Shown here one piece after another: positions 54,741-64,000 of a stretch of 64,000 bases of DNA. Position numbers and translations under genes: made by a program. Below the pieces are notes generated by a model that did no database searches, was not told where the DNA came from, and was given only the letters and a program-made list of their open reading frames with translations. Origin of the DNA: Apostichopus japonicus (lineage: Eukaryota > Echinodermata > Holothuroidea > Aspidochirotida > Stichopodidae); NCBI RefSeq assembly GCF_037975245.1, contig NC_092577.1:23648398-23712397 (forward strand), given 5' to 3'. Each line of letters opens with the position of its first letter. Position 1 is the stretch's first letter.

Positions 54741-57700
54741 TATATAGCAATGCCCAAAGAAAGTTCTTGCCAAATTTTGCACCCTGAAAGACCAGGTGGA
54801 CCATGTAAGGTTTGTTTGAAAGAAAAGCCACGATACTGGCACATTGGGCAAGCATTACCCAGACATGCTCAAACAGTTATTAATCTTCGGGCTGTGAATT
54901 GCAGTGATGATGACTGCATTTGTCAAGCTTGCAAGAAACACCACGCCACAGATTCTGAACATAGTTCAAAGCGTGGTGTTAAAAGATCATTATCTCAGAG
55001 TTGTGCTGTGGAGGGGTGCACAAATTTGCAGAAGCTCCACCAAACTAATTTAATATCTTTTCCTGCTGAAGTTTTACAGTTGTATGGCTTAGATTTTTCA
55101 CCAGAAAGTGCTACTCCATCAACCATCATTGCCACATTATGTCACCATCATTACTGCAGTATTTATAACCAGTCTTCTGTCAAGCATTGTACATTGTGTG
55201 GATCAGCAAAGTCATGTCTTAACTTGTGTAGTAATGTTAGTGCTGCTCGATTATATTCTGTGGATGTCATGCAAAAGGAAGAGTTAAAAGGTGAAGCAAC
55301 TTTCAACTTATGTACTGTTTGTCATGCTTCTGTTACTAGGTATTGTAAAGGCCAGAAATTCATTGCATTCAATCGTAGCAGTAAGCTATACTTGTCATCT
55401 CTGCTACGGCCTTTCATTGAAGCCTCCTCCGCTGGTTTTATTGATTCAGTGGATGACTTTGCTTTTGCTCATACTTTATCTGAGATTGGTACAGCATTAC
55501 TCAATGACAAGGCATTGCTAGTTCAAAATGCCTTTAATGACTACTGTTTTAAGTTTAAGGAAGTTGTGTCGTCTGAGGGTTTAGAGGCACAGATAGCTTC
55601 TTCCCACCGTTCTCTCCATTTATTTCTGTCTTCAGTGAGGTCAGCAATAGGTGAATGTATCATTACTTCTTGTATTCAAGGAAATAACAGGTGTGGAACT
55701 ATGATGAGAAGGTATGGAACTGATCTGTGTACAGCTCTTCACCTTACCTTATACAATCAGAAATCGTCTCAAGCTGTTCAAGCTGAACCAGCACCTTCTA
55801 CTTCAGTATCATCTTTGTGGAACATGCATCTTTCTGACATTTCAAGTGAAATTAATCAAAACTTGTCTGCAAGTGCTAGAGATATTATTTCTCAGGACAG
55901 GTCCACATCGTACAGTTTGGATACATTTGATTTTGTATCTGAAATTAAACGTATTCCTGCTGTCGTCTGGAATTTTGTTGTAGCATGCACACAAGGTACA
56001 TCAGAACTTTCAGCAACCCATTTTAATAGCAGATTTAACTGGAGTGAGCACTTTCTTTCTGATACTCATCCATCCGAGGCAGTCAGTCGGTCAAAGTTAA
56101 TGAAACGTTACTTTATTGTTTGCAGTCTTTTGTATACAACTAATGAATCTTGTTTTAGTCATCTTCACATGGCTATTTCTGACCTGGTTGATCGGTTTAC
56201 ATCTTCCTCAACTTTATGCTTCAATTACCTCTCAAACTTTGGTATAACTGTGTCTAAAAGCACTTTCCTTCGTTTTCAAACCACCATTTCAAAGGCTGAA
56301 ATGAATGATAAGCCAGTTATTCTTTCAAACAGTTTCTGTGTGGCATCAGTGGACAACATCGATAGAAATAGTGCTTATGCATCTGTCAAAGTTGGTCAGG
56401 CCAATAGGGGTTTTCATGGAACATCTGTTCAGTCTGTTGAACCGTTGCCTGTTACATCTTCTATTGGCAGTGCTGCAGGTAAGTCAGTACATAGTTATAA
56501 TAGAGTAGGTCAATGCAGTAATTTATCAGTTGATGACATCAGGGATTACCAAGCCTCATCAAACCAAACTTATTCAGCAGTAATGTCTTTTAGGAATCCT
56601 TTTCGTGTCCTTTCAGTTAGTGATTTTTCTCTCGCTGAAAGTGAAGCAACTGCTCTCTCCTGTTTTGAAAGGAAAGTTTTCTGTTACATGCTTGTCAAGC
56701 AGTTGCAATACTCTAGACATCCAGACATTGTCATGCCAGATCTGAAAACATGTTTTACAGACCTGGATTGTCCCACAGAGAAGTCAACAGTCCATTATAT
56801 TTCCATTCTACCTGAGCCAGCTGAAAGTCAGCAAACTATTCTTAATGTTTTAGACATACTTTATCGGAAGCACCAAGTTGGTTCGCAGATACAGCACTTG
56901 GTTGTTGCTGGTGACTGTAAAACATATGATGTCATCCTTAACTTGAAACGACTGTACGGCGAAGAACTGGACTGGGTAATCCCATATTTGGGAGAGTGGC
57001 ACCTCTTGAAAAACAGTCAACCACCTTTAATGAAGTTGTACTCTGATGCTGGACTGAAGACACTTTTGTCCCAGTTTCATAAGGGTAAAACCCTGCAAAC
57101 TGTTCTTTGTGCTTCTGGGTTTAAGAAAACCCATCACTTTCTTTTGCAGTCATGGGAGGCACTGTATAGGCACATTCTTCATTTGTATATTTCGGATGAG
57201 TCTAGACTTGACCAATCTTTCTTTACTCTACTAGAGAAAGAGATTGGGCAGAAGAAGTCTAATCTGTTTCCAACTATTTTCAGTAGTTCATTGATGGAAC
57301 ATCTTGAGGCTGTTTACCTTACCTTTAAGGAATTTGTTCAGTCAAAGTGTATGTCTGACACAACCTTTCAGTTCTGGTCAAATTTTTGTTTGAGAGACAT
57401 GATGTTTTATGGAGGTTTGTATATGTCTATCAGATCTAGGGATTTTAGTCTTAGAGGTGCATGTGTTCGCCAGATGTGTCCATTATTTCATGCGATGGAT
57501 CGAACCAATTATCTAAGAGTAGTTCCCATCCACATTGCAACTTTAAAAACTTGCCCAAGTTATGTTTTACGTCATCTTGAAGCAGGTGCTTTTGCTGTCA
57601 GTCTCAGTGGCAACCATAATCAGTGTGTAGCGCTAGATGAGGCTCATGAGATGTGCATAAACAAAGACATGAAAATGGCCATGAATGCAACCGATCCTCA

Positions 57701-59909
57701 AGGACTCAATCGACTAATGCATTATTTACCTTTCAGGTCACGTGTAACCAATAACTTGGCAAAGCAGGTGAAGCCTTTCCGTAGTTCTTTAGAAGTTGAT
57801 TCAGCCAACCATTCTGTGATAGAGTCCAATATTCGATGCTATCTAGAAAAATTAAGACAGTCTAAAGTGTTTAGCGTCTCAGATCGAGTAGCCCTTGTCC
57901 ATTTGTTTGATGAGAAGGTGGCAAGCCCCCTTGTTACTACTGATCTTACTACTTTCTATTCAGTTGGTGAGGCAGACTTTATTTCCTATGTGTCATGTTT
58001 TATAATAGCAGAAGCTTCTGCTAAACCCTCCAGAAAGCGAAGGAACCTTCACACTTTTGCAGATAAGAAGAAAACAACGATCAAGAAGCGCCAAGAACTG
58101 AAAGATCATAAGCTGCAAATTGCTTGTCTTCGAAAGCAGGTAGCATGGTCTAAAAGCAACAATGCTGCAGTGTCTTCCCTTAACCAGTTTATTCCTCTTC
58201 CTAGGGCCATCTGTGACAGTGATGGCATCCCAAACAAAGGTAACAAGGCAGCTTCTGCCTCTTTTCTGCAGAAAAGGTTTCCACAGACTTTTTGTGAAAA
58301 GCCTTGTCATGAACATCTTTCATCTGGTGGTGTTTGTGTAATTATGGAAGGTATGTTCATGATCAACCTCACAAGACCCCTCGATTGTCACAAGACATTT
58401 GGTGACTATGCTTCATTTTTATATAAGCAGTGGGTTGTTTATGCAGTTCGTTTTTTGAAGGCTTCTGAGGTTCACATCATTTTTGACCATCCTGGAAGGC
58501 ATGGTGTTTTGCCCAAAGACATAGAGCGTCAGCGTCGAGATGAGCATTCTGATGCATCTCATAGTGATGATTGCATCACAATAATTTCATCTTCTACACC
58601 TAAGCCTGGAAATTGGACACAATTTATATCCAACCGAACACAGAAACGCCTTCTTGTATCATTCTTATCACATGAGGTTATGCAGATTGCTCAATTGGTT
58701 GACACCTGTCCTGGGAGACTAGTGACTGCTGGAGGGTTTGATGGCGAACATACAGACAAAGCCAGTGAACTAATTGATGGTACTGTGTCCTTTGTTCCTT
58801 CTCTATTTTCTGACCATGAAGAAGGCGATTCACGTGTTTGGTTCCATGCTAGTAAAACAACCTGTAAAAGCATTGTTATATTCAGTCCAGATCGAGACAC
58901 TTTTCATATTGGTCTTCCCTTCATGCAGTCTATTTTTGCTAACAAATTTGTGTATGTACAGCTTAGAAAGCAATTCAGGAATGACTTGTTTGTGTTGGTT
59001 GGTGATATTTGTTCTTCACTCTTGAAAGACTTTGACCTTCAGTCTCTTGGTGACAGATTGGAACTTGCTCCATCTTTCTTGGAAATGGTTTTTATTTGTA
59101 GCGGTTGTGATTATGTTTCATTTTTCAAGGGGCAGTCCAAATTGACTTTCCTCAAAGCTTTCTTTCGGCACGCCAAATTTATTACAGGTGGCGTCCAGCC
59201 TGGACTTCTGCTGGCTGATTCTTGTCATTCAGAGGAAGGTTTATATGCATTTTATAGACTTATTGGCTCAGTTTACTTCCAGACTCATGCAGGTGGATTT
59301 TCAGAGGATAATCCCGAAGAACTTTTTCACTCTTTGTACACACCAGAAATAAATGTACTAGACCATCACAAAGCTTTTGTTTCGAAGATTCGTGAAGGTC
59401 ATTTTCATCGTATTTCTGATGAGTCATACTGGATGCCATCTGCATCAGCCTTGTATTATCATTGGCTACGCTGTTGTTGGACTTCTCAGCTTTGGGCACA
59501 AGCATGCTCAGGTAAAGTTATAGTCCCTGATGTGTCACGTTATGGCTGGAAGAAGATAGACACAGGGTTACAGGCTATTTGGGATACTCCAGAGAATTTG
59601 TCACATATTGCAGAAGTAACCCATTTCTTGAAAACTGGTTGCAAATGTAAGACAGGTTGCAGTTCTAAGAGATGCAAGTGTGTTAGGATGGAGACAAGTT
59701 GTGGACCATCATGTTCATGCTTAAATTGCAAAAATAGGTTGGAGACCAGCAGAGCAGTAAGTGACAGAGATGACATAGGTGAAGTAGAAAGCAGCTCTGA
59801 CTATACCACATCAGAGTCGGACAGTGATGTGGACCATCCATTTCATTCTCCAGGTCATATTCCTACTTCATTCACTGCTTCAGACTCAGATTCTGAGGAT
59901 ATGTATTAG
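54741..59909 (+). CDS. large FEN/PIN-like nuclease with CXC domain, main exon
   Basis: 1,722 codons open without interruption (about 1,780 with exon 1). The acceptor atatggacag ends at 54,740; the first ATG inside is at 54,750. Cysteine/histidine clusters lie near the N-terminus (CKVCLKEK, CICQACKKHH, HHHYC, CTLCGSAKSC, CTVCHAS; about residues 20-215 of this exon). The middle has no recognised domain. At about residues 1,235-1,480 are all the acidic motifs of the FEN/XPG nuclease fold: IIFDHPGRHG, DHEEGDSR, FSPDRDT and CSGCDYVSFFKG. A CXC domain (CKCKTGC, KRCKC, CSCLNCKN; about 1,634-1,667) and an acidic Ser/Asp tail follow. CXC domains bind DNA; the nuclease call is by motif only. I recall similar multi-copy, often intron-poor proteins in other invertebrates, so a transposon origin is possible. 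Function unknown. Confidence 0.8.
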   Translation, partial: YIAMPKESSCQILHPERPGGPCKVCLKEKPRYWHIGQALPRHAQTVINLRAVNCSDDDCICQACKKHHATDSEHSSKRGVKRSLSQSCAVEGCTNLQKLHQTNLISFPAEVLQLYGLDFSPESATPSTIIATLCHHHYCSIYNQSSVKHCTLCGSAKSCLNLCSNVSAARLYSVDVMQKEELKGEATFNLCTVCHASVTRYCKGQKFIAFNRSSKLYLSSLLRPFIEASSAGFIDSVDDFAFAHTLSEIGTALLNDKALLVQNAFNDYCFKFKEVVSSEGLEAQIASSHRSLHLFLSSVRSAIGECIITSCIQGNNRCGTMMRRYGTDLCTALHLTLYNQKSSQAVQAEPAPSTSVSSLWNMHLSDISSEINQNLSASARDIISQDRSTSYSLDTFDFVSEIKRIPAVVWNFVVACTQGTSELSATHFNSRFNWSEHFLSDTHPSEAVSRSKLMKRYFIVCSLLYTTNESCFSHLHMAISDLVDRFTSSSTLCFNYLSNFGITVSKSTFLRFQTTISKAEMNDKPVILSNSFCVASVDNIDRNSAYASVKVGQANRGFHGTSVQSVEPLPVTSSIGSAAGKSVHSYNRVGQCSNLSVDDIRDYQASSNQTYSAVMSFRNPFRVLSVSDFSLAESEATALSCFERKVFCYMLVKQLQYSRHPDIVMPDLKTCFTDLDCPTEKSTVHYISILPEPAESQQTILNVLDILYRKHQVGSQIQHLVVAGDCKTYDVILNLKRLYGEELDWVIPYLGEWHLLKNSQPPLMKLYSDAGLKTLLSQFHKGKTLQTVLCASGFKKTHHFLLQSWEALYRHILHLYISDESRLDQSFFTLLEKEIGQKKSNLFPTIFSSSLMEHLEAVYLTFKEFVQSKCMSDTTFQFWSNFCLRDMMFYGGLYMSIRSRDFSLRGACVRQMCPLFHAMDRTNYLRVVPIHIATLKTCPSYVLRHLEAGAFAVSLSGNHNQCVALDEAHEMCINKDMKMAMNATDPQGLNRLMHYLPFRSRVTNNLAKQVKPFRSSLEVDSANHSVIESNIRCYLEKLRQSKVFSVSDRVALVHLFDEKVASPLVTTDLTTFYSVGEADFISYVSCFIIAEASAKPSRKRRNLHTFADKKKTTIKKRQELKDHKLQIACLRKQVAWSKSNNAAVSSLNQFIPLPRAICDSDGIPNKGNKAASASFLQKRFPQTFCEKPCHEHLSSGGVCVIMEGMFMINLTRPLDCHKTFGDYASFLYKQWVVYAVRFLKASEVHIIFDHPGRHGVLPKDIERQRRDEHSDASHSDDCITIISSSTPKPGNWTQFISNRTQKRLLVSFLSHEVMQIAQLVDTCPGRLVTAGGFDGEHTDKASELIDGTVSFVPSLFSDHEEGDSRVWFHASKTTCKSIVIFSPDRDTFHIGLPFMQSIFANKFVYVQLRKQFRNDLFVLVGDICSSLLKDFDLQSLGDRLELAPSFLEMVFICSGCDYVSFFKGQSKLTFLKAFFRHAKFITGGVQPGLLLADSCHSEEGLYAFYRLIGSVYFQTHAGGFSEDNPEELFHSLYTPEINVLDHHKAFVSKIREGHFHRISDESYWMPSASALYYHWLRCCWTSQLWAQACSGKVIVPDVSRYGWKKIDTGLQAIWDTPENLSHIAEVTHFLKTGCKCKTGCSSKRCKCVRMETSCGPSCSCLNCKNRLETSRAVSDRDDIGEVESSSDYTTSESDSDVDHPFHSPGHIPTSFTASDSDSEDMY

Positions 59910-60530
59910 TAAAATGTTTTATGTATTTTATACAAGGATACAACAGTTCTTGAATGTTGTTTTTGTAGTAATGATCTTTCTCATTTTGTCTGCAGGTATT
60001 TAGAACTTACATTATTGGGAGTCTTTATCTTTAAAAACTTCTCTTTAATGAATATCATTAACTCTTTTTTTGTTTTGTTCAGTGCAGCCGTACTATGCAA
60101 CAACATGGTGTAGAGTGCTAACTAAAATGCCATCATCTACTGTCACTTTTATCGGTAGTGTATGCAACATTCAGATGTAAGTATTAGTGTACTTGAGGGA
60201 AGGAAGGGGGGGGGCAAGGGGGAAAACAAAGGGGATGGGAAGAAAGCAGGGGAAGTGGGTGGAGTAATTTGAGGCATCATTAGTGAAGTGAATTGGCTTG
60301 CAATACTTAAATAGTCAAACTTGGGCATATCAAGAACAAAAGCATCATGTTGATTTACTTTGTCAAATCATGGGGCTTTCACTTGGGAATTGATGATTTA
60401 TTACTTAGTGGAAGGTTTTACTGGTGGTAAAAGAAAAAAATTCCTAAAATGTATTCATTTATAAGCTTGCCATTGGAATGTAATGTCCTACTGAAAAACT
60501 GCCAATATAGAAAGGTATCTTGCATCTTGC
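59910..60530 (+). other. 3' flank of the nuclease-CXC gene
   Basis: No AATAAA is visible soon after the stop; gtctgcag at 59,989-59,996 could be a 3' UTR splice acceptor. A G-rich purine stretch lies near 60,195-60,260. No gene. Confidence 0.4.
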
Positions 60531-60539
60531 CAGTGACCA

Positions 60540-61800
60540 GTCACTAATAGTCTTTCATGTGTCTGTTCTACAAGCAGAACTCTAAAATGTGCTTTCCCAA
60601 TCAGGGGACAAAAACATTATCTTGCCAAAAAAAAAGGAAACTGTCATTCACTTTTCATATTTACATGTACTCTCAAAGCCTTTTATAAATGTATGCCTCA
60701 TACATATTATTGTCATTGACTTAGTCTTTCCTGTATGTGTTACACTCAAAATACTTAAATGTGCTCTCCTATTCAGGAGCCAAAAAATATCTTGCCAAAA
60801 ATAAAATCTTCCATAAACTTTTGATATTTATGTTTCCATTTACTCCTGAAGCCTTTGATGTATGTATGTCACATACAAGTTACTACCGTTGACTTATAGT
60901 CTTTCCTGTGTGTTACACGCAAGACACTTAAATGTGCTTTCCCATTTAGGAGACAAGAAAAAGTATCTTCCTAATAAACAAGGAAGCTTTCATTCACTTT
61001 TGATATTTACGTTCCATTTACTGTATGTATTCCACATACAAATTATTGACTTAGTCTTTCTTGTGTGTGTTACATGCAAAACACTAAAATTTGCTGTCCC
61101 ATTCAGGAGACAAGCAAAAAAAACTTGCAAAATATAACATCTTTCATTCTCTTTTGATATTTACCTTCCATTTACTGTATGTATATTACATACAAACTAT
61201 TGCCATTGACTTAGTCTTTCCTGTGTGTGTTACATGCAAAACACTAAAATTTGCTTTCCCATTCAAGAAAAGACAAGAAAAATATCTTGCCAGAAATAAT
61301 AACTTTCATTCACTTTTGATATTTCCGTTTACTCTTGAAGCCTTCAGTGGAGAAAAACAACAACGTTATTGCCAAGTTTTTGCCATTGAATAATAGTCTT
61401 TCCTGTGTGTTAGTTACACACAGAACACTAAAATGTGCTCTTCCCATTTAGTGGACAAGAGAAACTTTTCTTGCCAAAAATTAAGAAACCTTTCATTAAA
61501 TTTCAATAGTAACATTTCCATTTCTCTTGAAGCCTTCAGTGGTCAAAAAAAAAAAAAAATATTGCCAAGTTATTGCCATTGACTAATAGTCTTTCCTGTG
61601 TGTTACTTACACTCAGAACACTAAAATGTGCTCTTTCCGTTCAGTGGACAAGAGAAACTTTTCTTGCCAAAAATTAAGAAACCTTTCATTAAATTTTAAT
61701 TTTACTCAAGATGCCTTGATGCATGTTTGTCACATACACATTATTGCCATTGCCTATAGTATTTGATGTGTGTGTTACACATAAATTTCTCTAAGGTGCT
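60540..61800. repeat. minisatellite, about 8 units of 150-195 bp
   Basis: Each unit contains tagtctttcctgtgtgtta, then cactaaaatgtgctttcccattcaggagacaag, then cttgccaaaaa and tttcattcacttttgatattt. Starts are near 60,550, 60,720, 60,898, 61,050, 61,212, 61,395, 61,585 and 61,755. Units vary in length by indels; the two near 61,395 and 61,585 are closest to each other. The open frames here are incidental. Confidence 0.85.
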
Positions 61801-61830
61801 TCCAAATGTATATTTGCCAAGAAAAAAACA

Positions 61831-63540
61831 TTCTCAAAGAAGGAAAGTTTTATTCATTCTTGAAGTCTATTTGTTTTGTTACAGTATGTTGTATTAAGAC
61901 TGTTGCAACAATTTCACCAGTATTCAGTCTAAGGTGAAGCGTGAACACACAAAATGTATCCATGTGCTTAACATACCTCATTCTTACGGTGAACAGAGCT
62001 TTCCAGATTTTATTACATCCTCATGTATATTACCTCATATCTAAAGTCTTCATATAAGAGTTTATTTATATAAATCATTTTAAGTTTTCTGTCAAGTTTT
62101 AAGCCATATATTTACTTTCTACTTTAACCATTTACTTTTCCATATCTTTTCATTAATTTAAATCTTACGTTTTATGTCAAAGTTATATCTCACCATCTCA
62201 AAGTACCATTTCATAATTAACTTGTATTCAAGATGCAAAAGTTTGTCAAACCATCCATCCTGCCACCTGTGCTGTTTTTGCTATGTCATGCCTTTCACTA
62301 TGCCACCTTGTAATACAGTCATAATGCACTTGCCACTATATCAGACAATATTATTGTATGAAGTCTTCATTGTATAAAGTGTGTGTTTCATATTAAGTAT
62401 TATTTAAGTTTTATAAACCATTCCTTCCATTTTATCAAAGCATTTCACTTTGAAGTGACTAATGTAAATTATGCAACCTTTACTGCATGTCTTCATTTTC
62501 TTCCATGTATGTAAAATATATATCATATTGCACAGTACATTTAAACATGTTCTTTCAAGGGGAGTGTCGCATCAAGAGATTAATAAAAGACCTGGCAATT
62601 CTCTTTCCATTGTTAGACTAATGTTTCTCTGTATGTATTTACAAAAAGAAGAAAGCAGTCCCTACTCAAAAAAAAATTTGGTCGGATTATCCGTAGTAAC
62701 TAATGCATCCAAACATGTCCTGTGTATAGTTCCCGACCCAAAGAACAGCAAACCCACCTTATCCCTCCGAAATACCCTAACCATTCCCAAAGCTAGTACA
62801 CACCCCACTCATCCCAAAGCTGGTGAACACCACATCCTTCCCCGAATCCCCACAGCCGACTACATCCCCTCCAAAAACCCTAAAAACACCCCAGCCCCTA
62901 AACACCACACCCCTCCCCTACACCCCTACCCAAGCCCCAGTAATTCACTCCTTTATAAACAAGTGGTAATGTTATGTAATATATCAATCAACAAAAAGAT
63001 TGGTATTGACTGGAAAACTGTTAACTGATGTTTATTCATGGATATAAGCAGCAGATGGAGGACCCAGCTTTGCAGATCCTCACTGAGTAAAGGTCTACTG
63101 TTGAACTACTGTAAGGTGGGTAAGTATAAAACATTTGGTATTGCAGGTGTAAATATTTGGGTATTGTGGAATTCCTTACAATAAAGCAACAGACTTTGGG
63201 GGGAAAAGTTTGTGTTACCTTCACAATTACTACCAATGATCTTGTAAGAAATTCAACACTTGCATCTCCCCCCCCCCCCCCATCTTGCCACTCTTACCCC
63301 TCCCATATGCTACTCTCAGTAATTCCACGTTTTACCTACTCATACATTAGAATTTGGGACATAATTTCTTCAAAACCTAAGCACAACTTAAATTACTTCA
63401 TTTCACGCTACAAAAACTAGCATTCTTAATAAACCGAACACTGTAGGAATGGGTTCCACTACATTGAAAACGATTTGAGTGAAGTCTTGTCGGTTGTAGC
63501 CCATAGCATGCAAACGACTTGGCGAAAGTCTAACTAATTT
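61831..63540. other. non-coding, low-complexity patches
   Basis: AT-rich, with an A/C-rich stretch at about 62,720-62,945 (many ccc, aaac and caccac words) and a C-run at 63,269-63,281. The 185-residue open frame covering the A/C-rich stretch is compositionally biased, and I do not accept it as a gene. Confidence 0.45.
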
Positions 63541-63552
63541 CAAAATGGCGGC
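63541..63552 (+). promoter_or_regulatory. YY1-like motif, possible promoter of a gene beyond the window
   Basis: caaaatggcggc matches the YY1 consensus (AAnATGGCGGC) found at or just after transcription starts. The following 60 bases are CpG-richer than their surroundings. The repeat of the 53,312 segment lies 30 bases downstream. Confidence 0.4.
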
Positions 63553-63580
63553 GGTAGCAACAAAGTCGCGCGTGTCGAGC

Positions 63581-63614
63581 TAATCGTTTTGTGACTGGCC
63601 GTCTTAGACAACCA
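63581..63614 (+). repeat. second copy of the 34-bp segment from the nuclease-CXC intron
   Basis: taatcgttttgtgact..cgtcttagacaacca matches 53,312-53,345 (tatcgttatgtgact..gcgtcttagacaacct). About 70-75 bp further on, both copies show tgtaactctc (53,412 and 63,681). The two may be the 5' regions of two related genes or the same repeat inserted twice. Confidence 0.55.
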
Positions 63615-64000
63615 TTTCACCTAATCTTTACAGCATCATGTAGGAGAGTAGAAGATCCACAAATGGGAGAACTTTTTTGCTGTAACTCTCTTTCGTTGGT
63701 TCGTTTTGGCCTATTTTGTGTCACCTAGGAATACTTGTGTGAGGACGAAGTTGGATTGCAAACGTTGTTTCATAGGTTGTTGTTGATTTTTTCTCGGATA
63801 TCTTTGCCCTACCATACATAAGAATTACTTTTAATCCATTCTGTGAAGTTTTGGTAAGTTGTAAACCTTCAATGTCTGTAAATTCTGTGATTCAATAGTA
63901 GGACCTACTTTACGTAAAATGCGGGGAAATTCAAATTTAATGATATGCGTAATCGTTGATCTTTCTTCGAGGTCACGGGGTCAGACTTCCAACTGTGTAA

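Noticed and set aside
62471-63028. 185-residue open frame on the plus strand
   Set aside because: It runs through an A/C-rich low-complexity stretch. The residue composition (Pro, His, Thr, Lys) is that of the DNA, and there are no motifs or splice context.

Overview
This is an animal (metazoan) genomic window, about 40% GC, made almost entirely of mobile-element and repeat DNA. There are no operons or bacterial signals. Two 5S rRNA genes of canonical animal sequence, spliceosomal exon/intron junctions, three L1/Tx1-type non-LTR retrotransposon families, a Gypsy element, a hAT element and long arrays of 'aaggtcaccaaaggtca'-type dispersed repeats point to a marine invertebrate. I lean to a deuterostome such as a hemichordate or echinoderm, but the sequence alone does not settle this.

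Layout. 1-3.8 kb: an edge fragment with a C2H2-like ORF, then non-coding repeat DNA. 4-11.8 kb: a decayed two-exon gene for a retroviral-type integrase plus an Ulp1-like protease and a PHD-finger remnant (Ginger/KRBA2-like). Its intron holds an intact, full-length L1/Tx1-clade retrotransposon (family A, 4,359-9,304) with a 14-bp target-site duplication. 12.2 kb: a 228-bp TTAA-flanked MITE. 13.3-13.8 kb: remnants of a 5S rDNA array. 13.9-38.5 kb: one block of related dispersed repeats, split by a decayed non-LTR element (family E, 16-21 kb, itself interrupted by a 1.8-kb TIR element) and by a 15-kb hAT composite (21,957-37,136). The composite contains a spliced hAT transposase remnant, an ORF1-only retrotransposon (family B), a Gypsy element with one LTR and exons of an uncharacterised gene. 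38.76 kb: another 5S gene, followed 24 bp later by ORF1 of a third non-LTR family (D). 42-43.8 kb: a 5'-truncated A copy. 46.5-52.7 kb: a rearranged (twin-priming-like) A insertion with a 17-bp TSD, in whose 5' UTR sits a second, intact family B copy. 53.1-59.9 kb: a two-exon gene for a protein of about 1,780 residues with cysteine clusters, a FEN/PIN-like nuclease domain and a CXC domain. 60.5-61.8 kb: a minisatellite. 63.5 kb: a YY1-like promoter motif.

Most notable: family B encodes only a gag-like ORF1 protein with three zinc knuckles and no reverse transcriptase. It shares 5' and 3' terminal sequences and an AC-starting insertion site with autonomous family A, so it looks like a HAL1-like parasite that keeps its own ORF1 and borrows ORF2 from A. 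A short 3' hairpin with paired changes between A copies is a candidate recognition structure.
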